A stretch of 64,000 bases of DNA from Amycolatopsis aidingensis (GCF_018885265.1 NZ_CP076538.1:5554001-5618000), one strand, 5' to 3'; numbered from the stretch's first letter, positions 18,400 to 27,347 are shown. The notes: generated from the letters alone by a model not told the origin. A program made the numbers and translations.

Positions 18400-18520
18400 T
18401 CAGCTACCCTACGGGGAAACCCCACGGCAGCGGCCGGGACGCAAACCCTGCACGTAAACAAAACGCAAATAATAGCCGCCGCCTGTCCGCACGGGGCCCT
18501 ACGGACACCGATGTCCGAAT
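18400..18520 (+). ncRNA. Structured leader resembling a c-di-GMP-I (GEMM) riboswitch with competing hairpins
   Basis: CGGGG (18412-18416), AAA, an internal hairpin (18420-18437, loop GGCA), then GACGCAAA (18438-18445) and CCCTG (18446-18450) reproduce the layout GGGC-AAA-hairpin-GACGCAAA-GCC of the GEMM core. A TAAAC and an AATAGC follow at about the expected places. Downstream, CGGACA (18502-18507) can pair either with TGTCCG at 18484-18489 or with TGTCCG at 18512-18517, a typical two-state arrangement. The 3' half of the aptamer is a poor match, so ligand class is uncertain. Confidence 0.42.
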
Positions 18521-18569
18521 TGTTCTCGATTGCAGCAGTTCCCTACTTTCGGTGGAACGAGGACAACGG

Positions 18570-20006
18570 ATGAGATTCACCGAGATTTCCGACTACCAGG
18601 TCCGGCCGGGACGGTTGACCGAATGGCGACCGCGAGCCGAGCAGGCCGCCTGGGCAGACGACCCCAGGCCGCCCTCCTACCTGCAGGAGGCACACCTGCG
18701 CAACGCGCGCGCCCAGCGGGACAGCGGGCGGGACACCCCCACCTGGCTGGCCACCGCCTTCGAACTGCCGGGCCGGGTGGACACCGTGGCGCTGGAGTCC
18801 GCCCTGCTGGCCTGGACCGACCGGCACGAGACCCTGCGCAGCAGCCTGCGCTGCCTGCCATCCCCGCGCGGCGGCACCCGGCTGCACCGTCGCACGCTGG
18901 CCAGCGGCGCGGTGTCGATCGAGCGGAGGGTGGTCGGCGAGTTCACCCATGCCGCCGAGGTCAGCAAGCACGTCGAGGAACTGTTCGACCAGGCGACGAG
19001 CCCGCTGGACTGGCCGCCGTACGTGTTCGTGACCGTGGAGCGGGAAGAGTCCTCGACCATCTATCTCGGCCTCGATCACACCAATGTGGACGGTTACTCG
19101 ATACTGCTGATCGCACACGAGATCCGGGAGCTCTACACGGCCGCCGTGGCCGGTTCCCGCGCCGAGCTGGCGGAGACCGGAAGCTACCTGGAGTTCAGCA
19201 GGCTGGAACGGGACGAGGCCAGCAGGATCGGCGACGCGCACGAGACCGTCGCCGCCTGGCGCGAGTTCGTCCGGGCCGAGGGTGGTGAACTGCCCGCGTT
19301 CCCGCTCGCGGTCGGCGGCAGGCAGGACGGGCCGGTACCGCAGCGCAGCACCTGCACCTGGCTGCTCGACCCTGGGCAGGCCGAGTCCTTCGAGGCCGCC
19401 TGCCGCAAGGGCGGCGAGAGCTTCTTCGCCGGGGTGCTCGCCTGCCTCGGCATCGCGAGCCACGAGGTCAGCGGCAGGCCGTCCTTCCGCGCACTCGCGC
19501 CGTTCCACACCCGCAGCGACGCGCAGTGGGCGACCTCGCTCGGCTGGTACATCGGGCTGATCCCGCTGCACCTGCGGGTAGCGGGCGAGGGCAACTTCCA
19601 CAACCTGACCCACTCGGCCGCCGCGGCGGCCAGGGACCGCCGCCCGATGGCGAAGGTTCCCTTCGCCAGGGTATGCGAGGTACTCGACCTTCCGCTGGAA
19701 CCGAGATTCGTCGTGTCCTATATGGACATGCGGCGCACACCGGGGGCGCGGGAATGGCGGGAATGGAACACCTGCGCCTTCCACAGCAGGATGACCGCCG
19801 CGGACGAGGTCTACATCTGGATCCACCGCAACCACGAAGGGGTGTACGTGACCTGCCGGTACCCGGACACCGATGCGGGAAACCGCAACGTGCTCCGTTA
19901 TATCGGGCACCTGCGCAGGGTCATCGACGAGATCGCGGCCCGCGGCAGCTACGCCATCGCCGGCCTGCCCGTCATTCCCTCCGCCGATATCGCCATCCAC
20001 TGGTAA
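18570..20006 (+). CDS. Stand-alone condensation-domain-like protein 1
   Basis: A 478-residue protein of the NRPS condensation/acyltransferase (CoA-dependent acyltransferase) fold. The active-site motif is DHTNVDGYS near residue 172: the second, catalytic histidine of HHxxxDG is kept and the first is Asp. An N-terminal segment PGRLTEWRP is shared with its two neighbours. No adenylation or carrier domain is attached or nearby. ATG 18570 follows GAGGA at good spacing. First gene of a three-gene operon. Likely forms an ester or amide bond with an unknown acyl donor. Confidence 0.82.
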   Translation: MRFTEISDYQVRPGRLTEWRPRAEQAAWADDPRPPSYLQEAHLRNARAQRDSGRDTPTWLATAFELPGRVDTVALESALLAWTDRHETLRSSLRCLPSPRGGTRLHRRTLASGAVSIERRVVGEFTHAAEVSKHVEELFDQATSPLDWPPYVFVTVEREESSTIYLGLDHTNVDGYSILLIAHEIRELYTAAVAGSRAELAETGSYLEFSRLERDEASRIGDAHETVAAWREFVRAEGGELPAFPLAVGGRQDGPVPQRSTCTWLLDPGQAESFEAACRKGGESFFAGVLACLGIASHEVSGRPSFRALAPFHTRSDAQWATSLGWYIGLIPLHLRVAGEGNFHNLTHSAAAAARDRRPMAKVPFARVCEVLDLPLEPRFVVSYMDMRRTPGAREWREWNTCAFHSRMTAADEVYIWIHRNHEGVYVTCRYPDTDAGNRNVLRYIGHLRRVIDEIAARGSYAIAGLPVIPSADIAIHW

Positions 20007-20046
20007 CGCGCGCCGGACATCGCGCGACGCGAAAGGAACACCCATC

Positions 20047-21474
20047 ATGCTGATGACGCCGATACTCGGCTACGAGCCGAGACCCGGTCGCCTCGTCGAA
20101 TGGACCCTGGACGAGCGGACCCTGACCGCGGCCGACTCCGCCCCTTCGCATCCGTCCCCGCCCTCATACGTGCAGGAACGCCACATCCGGCGGGCACTGG
20201 CCAACGAGGAGTCCGGCACGGTGCAGTCACCGTGGCTGGCCACGGTGTTCGACCTGCCAGGCAGCCTGGACATCGGCGCGATGGGTGCCGCGATCGAGAA
20301 GTGGATCCGCAGGCACCCCACGCTGCTGACCTGGTTCCGGGTGGCCGGCGACGGCCTGCAACGGCACGCCGTGCCCGCCGAGAGCCTTTCCCTGCACGCC
20401 ACCGAGGTCGGCGAGTTCACCGATCCCGTTGCGATCCGGGAGCACCTGCTGGACCGGTTCGACGAGCGGACCAACCCGCTGCGCTGGCCCCCGTTCGTGT
20501 TCGGCGCGATCCTGCGCGATGAATCGTCCACTGTGTACTTCGCGGTGGACCATTCGCATTCCGACGGCTACTCGATCATCCTGGTATTCGACGAGCTGCG
20601 CAGGCTCTACCAGGCCGAGCTGGACGGCACCGAGGCCGAGCTGCCGGAAGTGGGCAGCTATGTCGATTTCTGCCAGCTGGAGCGGGAGCGCGCGGCCCGG
20701 ATCACCGCGAACTCGCCCGCCGTGCACCGGTGGCTGGAGTTCTGGCTGGCAGGCGGCGGCCAGCCGCCGAGGTTCCCGTTGGATCTCGGTGTCGCCACGA
20801 ACGGCAGCTACCCGGCGGTGCCGTTCGAGATCGACCTCTTCGACGCGGCCGAGGCGGAGGTGTTCGCCTCGACCTGCAAGGAGCTCGGTGGCGGTTTCTC
20901 GGCGGGACTGCTGGCCGCGATCGGCGTCACCAACCGGGAGCTGGCCGGCCAGGACGGCTACCGCGGGCTGGCCGTGGTGCACACCAGGGACGAGCCCCGC
21001 TGGGCGGCTACCCAGGGCTGGTTCATCAACCTGGTCCCGGTGCAGTTCCCGGTCGGCGACAGCTTCGGCGAGGTGATCGGGCAGGCGCAGCGGGCGTTCT
21101 CCGCCGCACGGGAGCTGGCCGGTGTCTCCGTGCATCGGGTCGCCGAGGTGGTGAGCGAAGGGCTGAACACCGGGGCCGACCCGCGTGCCGTGCTGCCGAT
21201 GGTCTCCTACATCGACACCCGGGTGGCCCCGGGCTCGCCGGACTTCGAGCAGGCCGACTGCCGGGTGCTCGGCGGGCCAGGGGACGGCCACGACGTGCCG
21301 ATCTGGGTCAACCGGTTGTGGCGCCGCACCTACCTGAAGGCGAGCTACCCGGACACCCCGCAGGCGCACGCGAACGTGCCGCGTTACCTGGAGCACCTGC
21401 GCGAGGTGCTGCGCGCCATCGTGCGCACCGGGGACTACCGGACCGGCGAGCTCGCGCCCACAGCCAGGGTCTAG
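20047..21474 (+). CDS. Stand-alone condensation-domain-like protein 2
   Basis: A 475-residue paralogue of the preceding gene, with motif DHSHSDGYS near residue 172 and the same N-terminal PGRLVEWTLDE, SYVQERHI and later QGWFINLVPVQF blocks. It starts at ATG 20047 after AAAGGAA, 40 bp downstream of gene 1. Conservation along the full length suggests a functional enzyme, not a decaying duplicate. Confidence 0.82.
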   Translation: MLMTPILGYEPRPGRLVEWTLDERTLTAADSAPSHPSPPSYVQERHIRRALANEESGTVQSPWLATVFDLPGSLDIGAMGAAIEKWIRRHPTLLTWFRVAGDGLQRHAVPAESLSLHATEVGEFTDPVAIREHLLDRFDERTNPLRWPPFVFGAILRDESSTVYFAVDHSHSDGYSIILVFDELRRLYQAELDGTEAELPEVGSYVDFCQLERERAARITANSPAVHRWLEFWLAGGGQPPRFPLDLGVATNGSYPAVPFEIDLFDAAEAEVFASTCKELGGGFSAGLLAAIGVTNRELAGQDGYRGLAVVHTRDEPRWAATQGWFINLVPVQFPVGDSFGEVIGQAQRAFSAARELAGVSVHRVAEVVSEGLNTGADPRAVLPMVSYIDTRVAPGSPDFEQADCRVLGGPGDGHDVPIWVNRLWRRTYLKASYPDTPQAHANVPRYLEHLREVLRAIVRTGDYRTGELAPTARV

Positions 21475-22836
21475 ATGCGGGTCACCACGATCGAGCACTA
21501 CCGCCCGGAGCCAGGTGAGCTGATCGAGTGGTCGGCCACCCCGGCCACCCTAGCCGCGGCGGCGTCCGCGGCGAGCAGTCCGGTCCCACCCTCGTTCAAC
21601 CAGCGGTTCCACCTGGACACCGCCCGCCGTCGCGGCAGCGGGCCGGGTACCTGGCTGGCGCTGTCCTTCGACCTGCCGGGCCGGGCGGACCCCGCGGCGC
21701 TGCACCGGGCTTTCGAGCAGTGGCTCGGCAGGCACGAGACCCTGCGCAGCGGCTTCCGCGAACGCGCTGGTGAGATCGAGCGATTCGTGCTACCACCCGA
21801 ACACCTGGCCCTCGGCCGGGAGACCATCGGCGAGTTCCCGGCAGGGCAGGAGCTGCGGGCGTACCTGCGGCGCCGGCTGGACACGGTGTGCCGGCCACTG
21901 TCCCGGTCACAGTCCTGGCCCTCCTATCTGCTGACCGCGATCCTGCGGCCGGATCGCAGCACGGTGTTCTGCGGGTTCGATCACTGCGATGTGGACGGTT
22001 ACTCGCTGGCCATCGCCGTGCACGAGCTCCAGGAGCTCTACCGGTCCGGCTCGGTCGAACCATCGGAGGCAGGCAGCTTCCTGGACTTCTGCGCCGCGGA
22101 GCAGGCCGCTCCGGTACCCGATCCCGGGCATGAGGTGGTGCGGGCCTGGGACGCGTTCCTCGCGGCCTGCGGCGAGACGCCTCCTTCCTTTCCACTGGAC
22201 CTCGGGGTGGAGCCTGGGCAGCCGGTGGCCCAGGCTGCCGACTGCCGGCCGCTGCTGGATGCCGAGGGCGCAGCCGAGTTCGAACGGACCTGCCGCGCCC
22301 ACGGCGGCAGCGTGTTCACCGGGGTGCTGACCGCTGTCGGCCTGGCCGCCAGGCGGTTCGGTGCGGGCGAGGTGGTCCGGCTCCTCACCCCCATGCACAC
22401 CCGCACCGATCCGCGCTGGGAGCACGCCGTCGGCTGGCTCACCACGGTAGCGCCGTTGGCTCTGGACGTCCGAAGTGGACAATTTTCCGAGGCACTACCG
22501 TTGGTACACCAGGAATTCCGCGCCGCGCTGCGGCTCGGCCGTGTTCCGGTACCGCTGGTGCTCGCCGCGCTCGGACCGCGGTTCCGACGCGGTGGCGACG
22601 ACGTGTTCATGGTGTCCTATACCGACTACCGGCGGTTCCAGGGCTCGGAGCGGCACGCCGAGGTGGACGCCCAGCACATCAGCAACGTCACCGTGGCCGA
22701 CGACGCTCAGTTCTGGGTCTCCCGCACCCATGAGGGTCTCTTTCTCCGCTCGCGCTACCCGGGCACCCCGGTGGCCATACGGCAGATCACCGCCTTCACC
22801 GGCGCCCTCACCCGGATCCTGGCCGCGCCGGGGTGA
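21475..22836 (+). CDS. Stand-alone condensation-domain-like protein 3
   Basis: A 453-residue third paralogue with motif DHCDVDGYS. Its ATG directly follows the TAG of gene 2 (no spacer), so translation is coupled. It shares PGELIEWSATP, FNQRFHLDT and GWLTTVAPLAL blocks with the others. The three differ substantially in sequence, so they arose by old duplication and may have different substrates or form a complex. Confidence 0.82.
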   Translation: MRVTTIEHYRPEPGELIEWSATPATLAAAASAASSPVPPSFNQRFHLDTARRRGSGPGTWLALSFDLPGRADPAALHRAFEQWLGRHETLRSGFRERAGEIERFVLPPEHLALGRETIGEFPAGQELRAYLRRRLDTVCRPLSRSQSWPSYLLTAILRPDRSTVFCGFDHCDVDGYSLAIAVHELQELYRSGSVEPSEAGSFLDFCAAEQAAPVPDPGHEVVRAWDAFLAACGETPPSFPLDLGVEPGQPVAQAADCRPLLDAEGAAEFERTCRAHGGSVFTGVLTAVGLAARRFGAGEVVRLLTPMHTRTDPRWEHAVGWLTTVAPLALDVRSGQFSEALPLVHQEFRAALRLGRVPVPLVLAALGPRFRRGGDDVFMVSYTDYRRFQGSERHAEVDAQHISNVTVADDAQFWVSRTHEGLFLRSRYPGTPVAIRQITAFTGALTRILAAPG

Positions 22837-22837
22837 G

Positions 22838-23195
22838 TCACCGGGCACACGGACCCGTGCAGCCACGGCGGCTCACCCCGGCACAGGCGGGCGGTGGTTC
22901 GTCCTCCGCACGCTGCGTATGGTCCGGGTGGATGTTGTAGCCGATCTCGCAGTCGCAGTAACCGCCCTGGCGCTCAAGGTCGTGTTCCAGCGTCACGGCC
23001 TCCGGTACGCACAGGTCCCGCCAGCGTTTCGCCCAGCGAAGCGTGTTGTCACAACCGGACTCGTCCAGCATTCTGCCCACGTAGCAGGGCAGGCATTCCC
23101 GCCTCGAGCGGGCGGGGCAGCTCGCCGTCGACCGGTTTCGGGTACGCCCCGGCCGTGGTGACCGCGGTGGCCGTGGTGTTGTTGTCCGCACGCAT
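22838..23195 (-). pseudogene. DUF2695 protein, interrupted by a 1-base frameshift
   Basis: The C-terminal frame encodes a clear DUF2695 protein: CLPCYVGRMLDESGCDNT and LERQGGYCDCEIGYNIHPD. Its only well-supported start, ATG 23195 with GAGGAGG upstream, is in a different frame (MRADNN...GELPRPLEAG). Removing one base from the CCC run at 23098-23100 joins the two as PLEAECLPCYV, restoring about 118 residues. Function unknown; the four or more cysteines suggest metal binding. It converges with condensation gene 3, with 1 bp between stops. Confidence 0.7.
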
Positions 23196-23308
23196 GATGT
23201 TCCTCCTCGGTGTGGTCGGGCCGTACTCGGTCCCTCGGATCCTGCGTACCAACGGGCGCCGACAATTCCGGTGCGCATCCGGCGGCGAACCTGCGAAGAT
23301 GGCGGGAA

Positions 23309-23857
23309 ATGGAGAAAAGAACACTCGTTCGGGTGTCGAAGCGGCTGTCGAAGCATCTGCGGCACGCACCCGGGAAGATCGGAATACGGCTGGATCCCGG
23401 CGGCTGGGTCGAGGTGGACACCCTGCTGGCGGCGCTGGCAAGGCACGGGCTCCGGCTGAGCCGCGCCGAACTCGAGGAAGTGGTGGCCGGCAACGACAAA
23501 CGGCGGTTCGCCTTCGACGAGACCGGCACCAGGATCAGGGCGAACCAGGGGCACAGCGTCCAGGTGGAACTGGACCTGCCGGTGGCGGACCCACCGGACC
23601 TGCTCTACCACGGAACCGTCGACCGGCTGGCGGAGGAGATCCTGCGTACCGGCCTGCGCCCGATGGGCAGACACGATGTGCACCTGTCCAGCACGGTGGA
23701 GACCGCGCGCACGGTGGGCGCCCGCCGCGGCCGGCCGGTCGTGTTCCAGGTGGACGCGCGGGCCATGGCCACGGCCGGGCACGAGTTCCGGGTCAGCGCC
23801 AACGGGGTCTGGCTCACCGGCTCCGTTCCGCCACAATTCCTGCGGGAACACTCCTAG
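23309..23857 (+). CDS. kptA: RNA 2'-phosphotransferase
   Basis: A 182-residue Tpt1/KptA protein, which removes a 2'-phosphate from RNA onto NAD+ to give ADP-ribose 1'',2''-cyclic phosphate. Family motifs are present: LSKHLRHAP near the N-terminus, LLYHGT, GRHDVHLS, and RGRPVVFQVDA with GVWLTGSVPPQFL. The start at ATG 23309 gives the canonical MEKRTLVRVSKRLSKHLRH N-terminus. The bacterial role is unsettled because bacteria lack the fungal-type tRNA splicing substrate; RNA repair or ADP-ribosylation has been proposed. Confidence 0.92.
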   Translation: MEKRTLVRVSKRLSKHLRHAPGKIGIRLDPGGWVEVDTLLAALARHGLRLSRAELEEVVAGNDKRRFAFDETGTRIRANQGHSVQVELDLPVADPPDLLYHGTVDRLAEEILRTGLRPMGRHDVHLSSTVETARTVGARRGRPVVFQVDARAMATAGHEFRVSANGVWLTGSVPPQFLREHS

Positions 23858-23860
23858 ACT
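23855..23860 (+). promoter_or_regulatory. Probable leaderless promoter -10 inside the kptA stop
   Basis: TAGACT ends 7 nt before ATG 23868. Its first three bases are the kptA stop codon, so the promoter is embedded in the gene end. Confidence 0.5.
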
Positions 23861-23867
23861 CGCGGAC

Positions 23868-24299
23868 ATGACAGACGTACTGCCCGCCGAGGGAGCCCCT
23901 TTCGGCGACCGGGTCCGGCGGCGACTGCGGACGGAGCCGGTGATCTGGCTGGTCACGGTCGGCGCGGACGGGACGCCGCAACCGAATCCGGTGTGGTTCT
24001 TGTGGGAAGGTGGGAACACCGTGCTCACCTACAACCTGCCGAGCGCGTACCGGATGACCCACATGCGCAACCGGCCACAGGTGTCCCTGCATTTCGACAG
24101 TGACGGCGAGGGCGAGGACATCATCATCCTGAAGGGAACCGCCGAGTTCGCCGAGGACCAGCAGTCCGCGCTGGAGACGCCTGCCTTCCTGGAGAAGTAC
24201 CGGGAGGGCATGGTGCGGGTGACCGGTAGCCCGGAGCGGTTCAGCGCGACCTACTCGGCCCCGGTGCGGATCCGGATCGAGAAGGTCCGCGGGTTCTGA
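23868..24299 (+). CDS. PPOX-class F420-dependent oxidoreductase
   Basis: A 143-residue split-barrel flavin/F420-binding protein: VIWLVTVGADGTPQPNPVWF is the diagnostic N-terminal strand pair, then YRMTHMRNRPQVSLHFD. It resembles the Rv1155-like F420 family. It follows kptA by 10 bp but probably has its own promoter. It is convergent with the TetR gene at 24318. Confidence 0.87.
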   Translation: MTDVLPAEGAPFGDRVRRRLRTEPVIWLVTVGADGTPQPNPVWFLWEGGNTVLTYNLPSAYRMTHMRNRPQVSLHFDSDGEGEDIIILKGTAEFAEDQQSALETPAFLEKYREGMVRVTGSPERFSATYSAPVRIRIEKVRGF

Positions 24300-24317
24300 G
24301 CCGGCGGCGCCGGCGGG

Positions 24318-24923
24318 TCAGTCCAGCCGGGGCGGCCGCGGCCTGCGCAGCAGCCGCCTGCCGACCTCGAGCAGATGGCGGCGCAGGGTGTCGTCGTCCA
24401 GCTCGGCCATCGCGGGGGCTCCCCCCGCCAGCCCGATCCCGGCCAGTGCGACATGCGCGGTGACCACGTCCCCTGCGTCCGGCTCCGGCCCGACCAGGAT
24501 CGCCAGCAGCCTGCTTTCCATGTTCTGCTCACCGTGCAGCGAGGCCTCGACCGCGCGGGCGATACCCGGATCGCTGCTGAACAGCGCGAGTAGCCGCCGG
24601 TGCCGCACCACCACATCGACGAACCCGGACAGCAGGTGATCGACCTGCGCCCCGCGGCGCCGCTTGGCCGCGGCCTCGTCGAGGATCACATCCAGCTCGC
24701 GCAGGGCAGGCTGGGCCACGGCCTCGGCGATCTCGCTCTTGGCCTTGAAGTGGTAGTAGACGGCCGCCTTGGTCACCCCGAGCGCGTCGGCGATCATCTG
24801 CAGCGAGGTGCCCTCCACGCCGTGCTCGGTGAACAACCGCAGTGCGGTGGCCAGTAACCGGCTGCGGGTGTCCTCGGTGCCACCGGCGCCGGTTTCGACG
24901 GTCCCAGCGGTACCGGCTGTCAT
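24318..24923 (-). CDS. TetR-family repressor of the adjacent MMPL pump
   Basis: A 201-residue TetR protein with helix-turn-helix TRSRLLATALRLFTEHGVEGTSLQMIADALGV then AAVYYHFKAKSEI. It is divergent from the MMPL gene and the gap holds four copies of a 16-bp palindrome, so it very likely represses both genes until a ligand binds. Confidence 0.9.
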   Translation of the reverse strand: MTAGTAGTVETGAGGTEDTRSRLLATALRLFTEHGVEGTSLQMIADALGVTKAAVYYHFKAKSEIAEAVAQPALRELDVILDEAAAKRRRGAQVDHLLSGFVDVVVRHRRLLALFSSDPGIARAVEASLHGEQNMESRLLAILVGPEPDAGDVVTAHVALAGIGLAGGAPAMAELDDDTLRRHLLEVGRRLLRRPRPPRLD

Positions 24924-24988
24924 CCCAACCTCCTCGTCAGCAGCAGGACGACAGTACGCCCAGGCGCCATCGAGGACAAGTCACACGG

Positions 24989-25073
24989 CTAGCCGATCGG
25001 CTAGCGTTGCCCTAGCCGTGCGGCTAGTCACATACTAGCCGATCGGCTTGGCGCTCACTTGCCGTTCGGCTAG
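24989..25073. promoter_or_regulatory. Array of four 16-bp palindromic operators at 23-bp spacing
   Basis: CTAGCCGATCGGCTAG (24989-25004, perfect), CTAGCCGTGCGGCTAG (25012-25027), CTAGCCGATCGGCTTG (25035-25050) and CTTGCCGTTCGGCTAG (25058-25073). Starts are exactly 23 bp apart with unrelated 7-nt spacers. They fill the gap between tetR and the MMPL gene. Conserved palindromes with free spacers point to protein binding, presumably by the TetR next door. Confidence 0.85.
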
Positions 25074-25122
25074 CTTGGTGGGGACCCGACAGCAGGACGG
25101 CATACGAACGGAGTCCTTGCCC

Positions 25123-27327
25123 GTGGCCACCTTCCTCTACCGGCTCGGCCGGTTCTCCTTCCGGCGGCGCAAGCTCGTCGCGGGGATCTGGATCGCGATC
25201 CTGGCCGCCTTCGGTGTGGGCGCGCTCACCCTGTCCGGCCAGCTGACCAACTCGATCTCGATCCCTGGTACCGAGTCCCAGCAGGCGATCGACCACCTCT
25301 CCGAGCGCTTCCCGCAGGCCGCGGCAGGCGGCGGAACCGCGCGGGTGGTCATGGCAGCCCCGGAGGGAGAGACCGTCGCCGACCCGGCCAACCGCGCGGC
25401 CATCGAGCAGGTGGTGAACCGGCTACGCGACGCTCCCGAGGTGGCGAACGTCGCGGATCCGTTCCAGGCCAAGGCGATCTCCCCGGACGGCAGCGTGGCA
25501 CTCGCCCAGGTGAGCTACCAGGTCATGGGCTTCGAGCTGTCCGAGGCCGACCGCGAGGCGCTGCTGTCCGCGGCCGAACCAGGACGCGCGGCCGGACTAC
25601 AGGTCGAGTTCGGCGGGGACGCCGTCCAGGGTATGCCGGAAACCCAGCCCACCGAGGTGATCGGGGTCGTGGTCGCGGCCGTGGTGTTGCTGATCACCTT
25701 CGGCTCGCTGATCGCGGCGGGCCTGCCGCTGCTGACCGCGCTGATCGGGGTCGGCGTCGGGATGGCCGGGATCATGGTCACCTCGGGCTTCGCCGAGCTG
25801 AACTCCAACACCCCGATCCTCGCGCTGATGATCGGGCTCGCGGTCGGTATCGACTACGCGCTGTTCATCGTCTCCCGGTACCGGCACGAGCTGAGCGTCG
25901 GCCGGGACCCCGAGCAGGCCGCGGGCCGCGCCGCGGGCACCGCGGGCTCAGCCGTGGTGTTCGCCGGGCTGACCGTCATCGTGGCGCTGGCCGGGCTCGT
26001 CGTGGTGGGCATTCCGTTCCTCGGCGAGATGGGAATCGCGGCGGCGGCCACCGTGGCCATCGCAGTGCTGATCGCGCTCACCCTGCTGCCCGCGGTGCTC
26101 GGTTTCGCCGGCAAGCGGATACTCGGCGGCCGCATCCCGGGCCTGCGCAACCGGGAGGACTCCGGCAAGCCGACCCTGGGACAGCGCTGGGCGACGCTGG
26201 TCGCGCGGCGCAGGGTCCCGGTACTGCTCGCGGCGCTGGCCGGACTGGTGGTCGTCGCGATCCCGGCCACCGATATGCAACTCGGCCTGCCCAATGACAG
26301 CAACGCCGCGCCGGAGGACACCCGGCACCAGGCCTACGAGCTGGTCAGCGAGTCCTTCGGGGAAGGCGCCAACGGGCCGCTGACGGTGGTCATCGACACC
26401 GGCGACGCGGCCACCGCTCAGCAGGCCGCCCTGCAGGCCGCGCAGCGGATCAACGGCCTGGACGATGTCGCCAACGTGGCCCCGCCGACGGTCAACCCGC
26501 AGGGCAACACCGCGCTGCTCACCGTGATCCCGCAGAGCGGGCCGAGCAGCCAGGCGACCGAGGACCTCGTCGCCGACATCCGCGACCAGGCAGGGCCGCT
26601 GCGCTCGGCCACCGGTGCGGACCTCTCGGTCACCGGCCAGACCGCGATGAACATCGACGTCTCGGAGAAGCTGGCCGACGCACTGCTGCCCTACCTCGCC
26701 CTGATCGTCGGCCTGGCGTTCATCCTGCTGATGCTGGTGTTCCGCTCGATCATCGTGCCGCTGAAGGCCACCATCGGCTTCCTCGGCTCGGTCGCGGCCA
26801 CCTTCGGCGCCGTGGTCGCGGTGTTCCAGTGGGGCTGGCTGACCGACCTGTTCGGGGTCGAGTCCACCGGGCCGATCATGAGCATGCTGCCGATCCTGCT
26901 GATCGGGGTACTGTTCGGCCTCGCCATGGACTACCAGGTGTTCCTAGTCACCAGGATGCGCGAGGAGCACGTGCACGGCGCCGCGCCGGACCAGGCGATG
27001 ATCACCGGGTTCCGGCACGGGTCGCGGGTGGTCGTGGCCGCCGCGCTGATCATGATCAGCGTGTTCGCCGGCTTCGTGCTCTCCGACGAGTCACTGATCC
27101 AGTCGATCGGCTTCGCGCTGGCCTTCGGCGTGGCGGTGGACGCCTTCGTGATCCGGATGACCATCGTGCCCGCGCTGATGTCCCTGCTCGGCAGGGGAGC
27201 CTGGTGGATCCCCCGCTGGCTGAACCGGCTGCTGCCGAATGTGGACGTCGAGGGTGAGAAGCTCACCGCGGCGCTGGACGGGGACACCGACCCCGAGCGC
27301 AGGGACCTCCAGCCCGCGCCTGGCTAG
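25123..27327 (+). CDS. MMPL/RND-family transporter
   Basis: A 734-residue pump with the two-fold RND layout: an N-terminal helix (KLVAGIWIAILAAFGVGAL), an extracytoplasmic domain, six helices (from VIGVVVAAVVLLITFGSLIA), and the same set again after VPVLLAALAGLVVV. MMPL-type motifs GLAVGIDYALFIVSRYRHEL and LFGLAMDYQVFLVTRMREE carry the intramembrane Asp-Tyr pairs. GTG 25123 has GGAG at good spacing. It probably exports a lipid or toxic compound sensed by the divergent TetR. Confidence 0.92.
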   Translation: MATFLYRLGRFSFRRRKLVAGIWIAILAAFGVGALTLSGQLTNSISIPGTESQQAIDHLSERFPQAAAGGGTARVVMAAPEGETVADPANRAAIEQVVNRLRDAPEVANVADPFQAKAISPDGSVALAQVSYQVMGFELSEADREALLSAAEPGRAAGLQVEFGGDAVQGMPETQPTEVIGVVVAAVVLLITFGSLIAAGLPLLTALIGVGVGMAGIMVTSGFAELNSNTPILALMIGLAVGIDYALFIVSRYRHELSVGRDPEQAAGRAAGTAGSAVVFAGLTVIVALAGLVVVGIPFLGEMGIAAAATVAIAVLIALTLLPAVLGFAGKRILGGRIPGLRNREDSGKPTLGQRWATLVARRRVPVLLAALAGLVVVAIPATDMQLGLPNDSNAAPEDTRHQAYELVSESFGEGANGPLTVVIDTGDAATAQQAALQAAQRINGLDDVANVAPPTVNPQGNTALLTVIPQSGPSSQATEDLVADIRDQAGPLRSATGADLSVTGQTAMNIDVSEKLADALLPYLALIVGLAFILLMLVFRSIIVPLKATIGFLGSVAATFGAVVAVFQWGWLTDLFGVESTGPIMSMLPILLIGVLFGLAMDYQVFLVTRMREEHVHGAAPDQAMITGFRHGSRVVVAAALIMISVFAGFVLSDESLIQSIGFALAFGVAVDAFVIRMTIVPALMSLLGRGAWWIPRWLNRLLPNVDVEGEKLTAALDGDTDPERRDLQPAPG

Positions 27328-27347
27328 CTGTGTTCGAGAAGGCGCGC
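27324..27347. repeat. Stop-codon-associated 24-bp repeat (copy 1)
   Basis: Starts CTAGCTGTGTTCGAGAAGG and ends CGCGC. The MMPL TAG stop is inside its first four bases. It matches 22 of 24 bases of the minus-strand sequence at 31560-31583, where it likewise starts with a stop codon. Both copies lie between convergent genes. Confidence 0.7.

Noticed and set aside
18570..22836. An NRPS gene cluster
   Set aside because: Only condensation-like proteins occur; no adenylation, carrier or thioesterase domain is in the flanking 10 kb.
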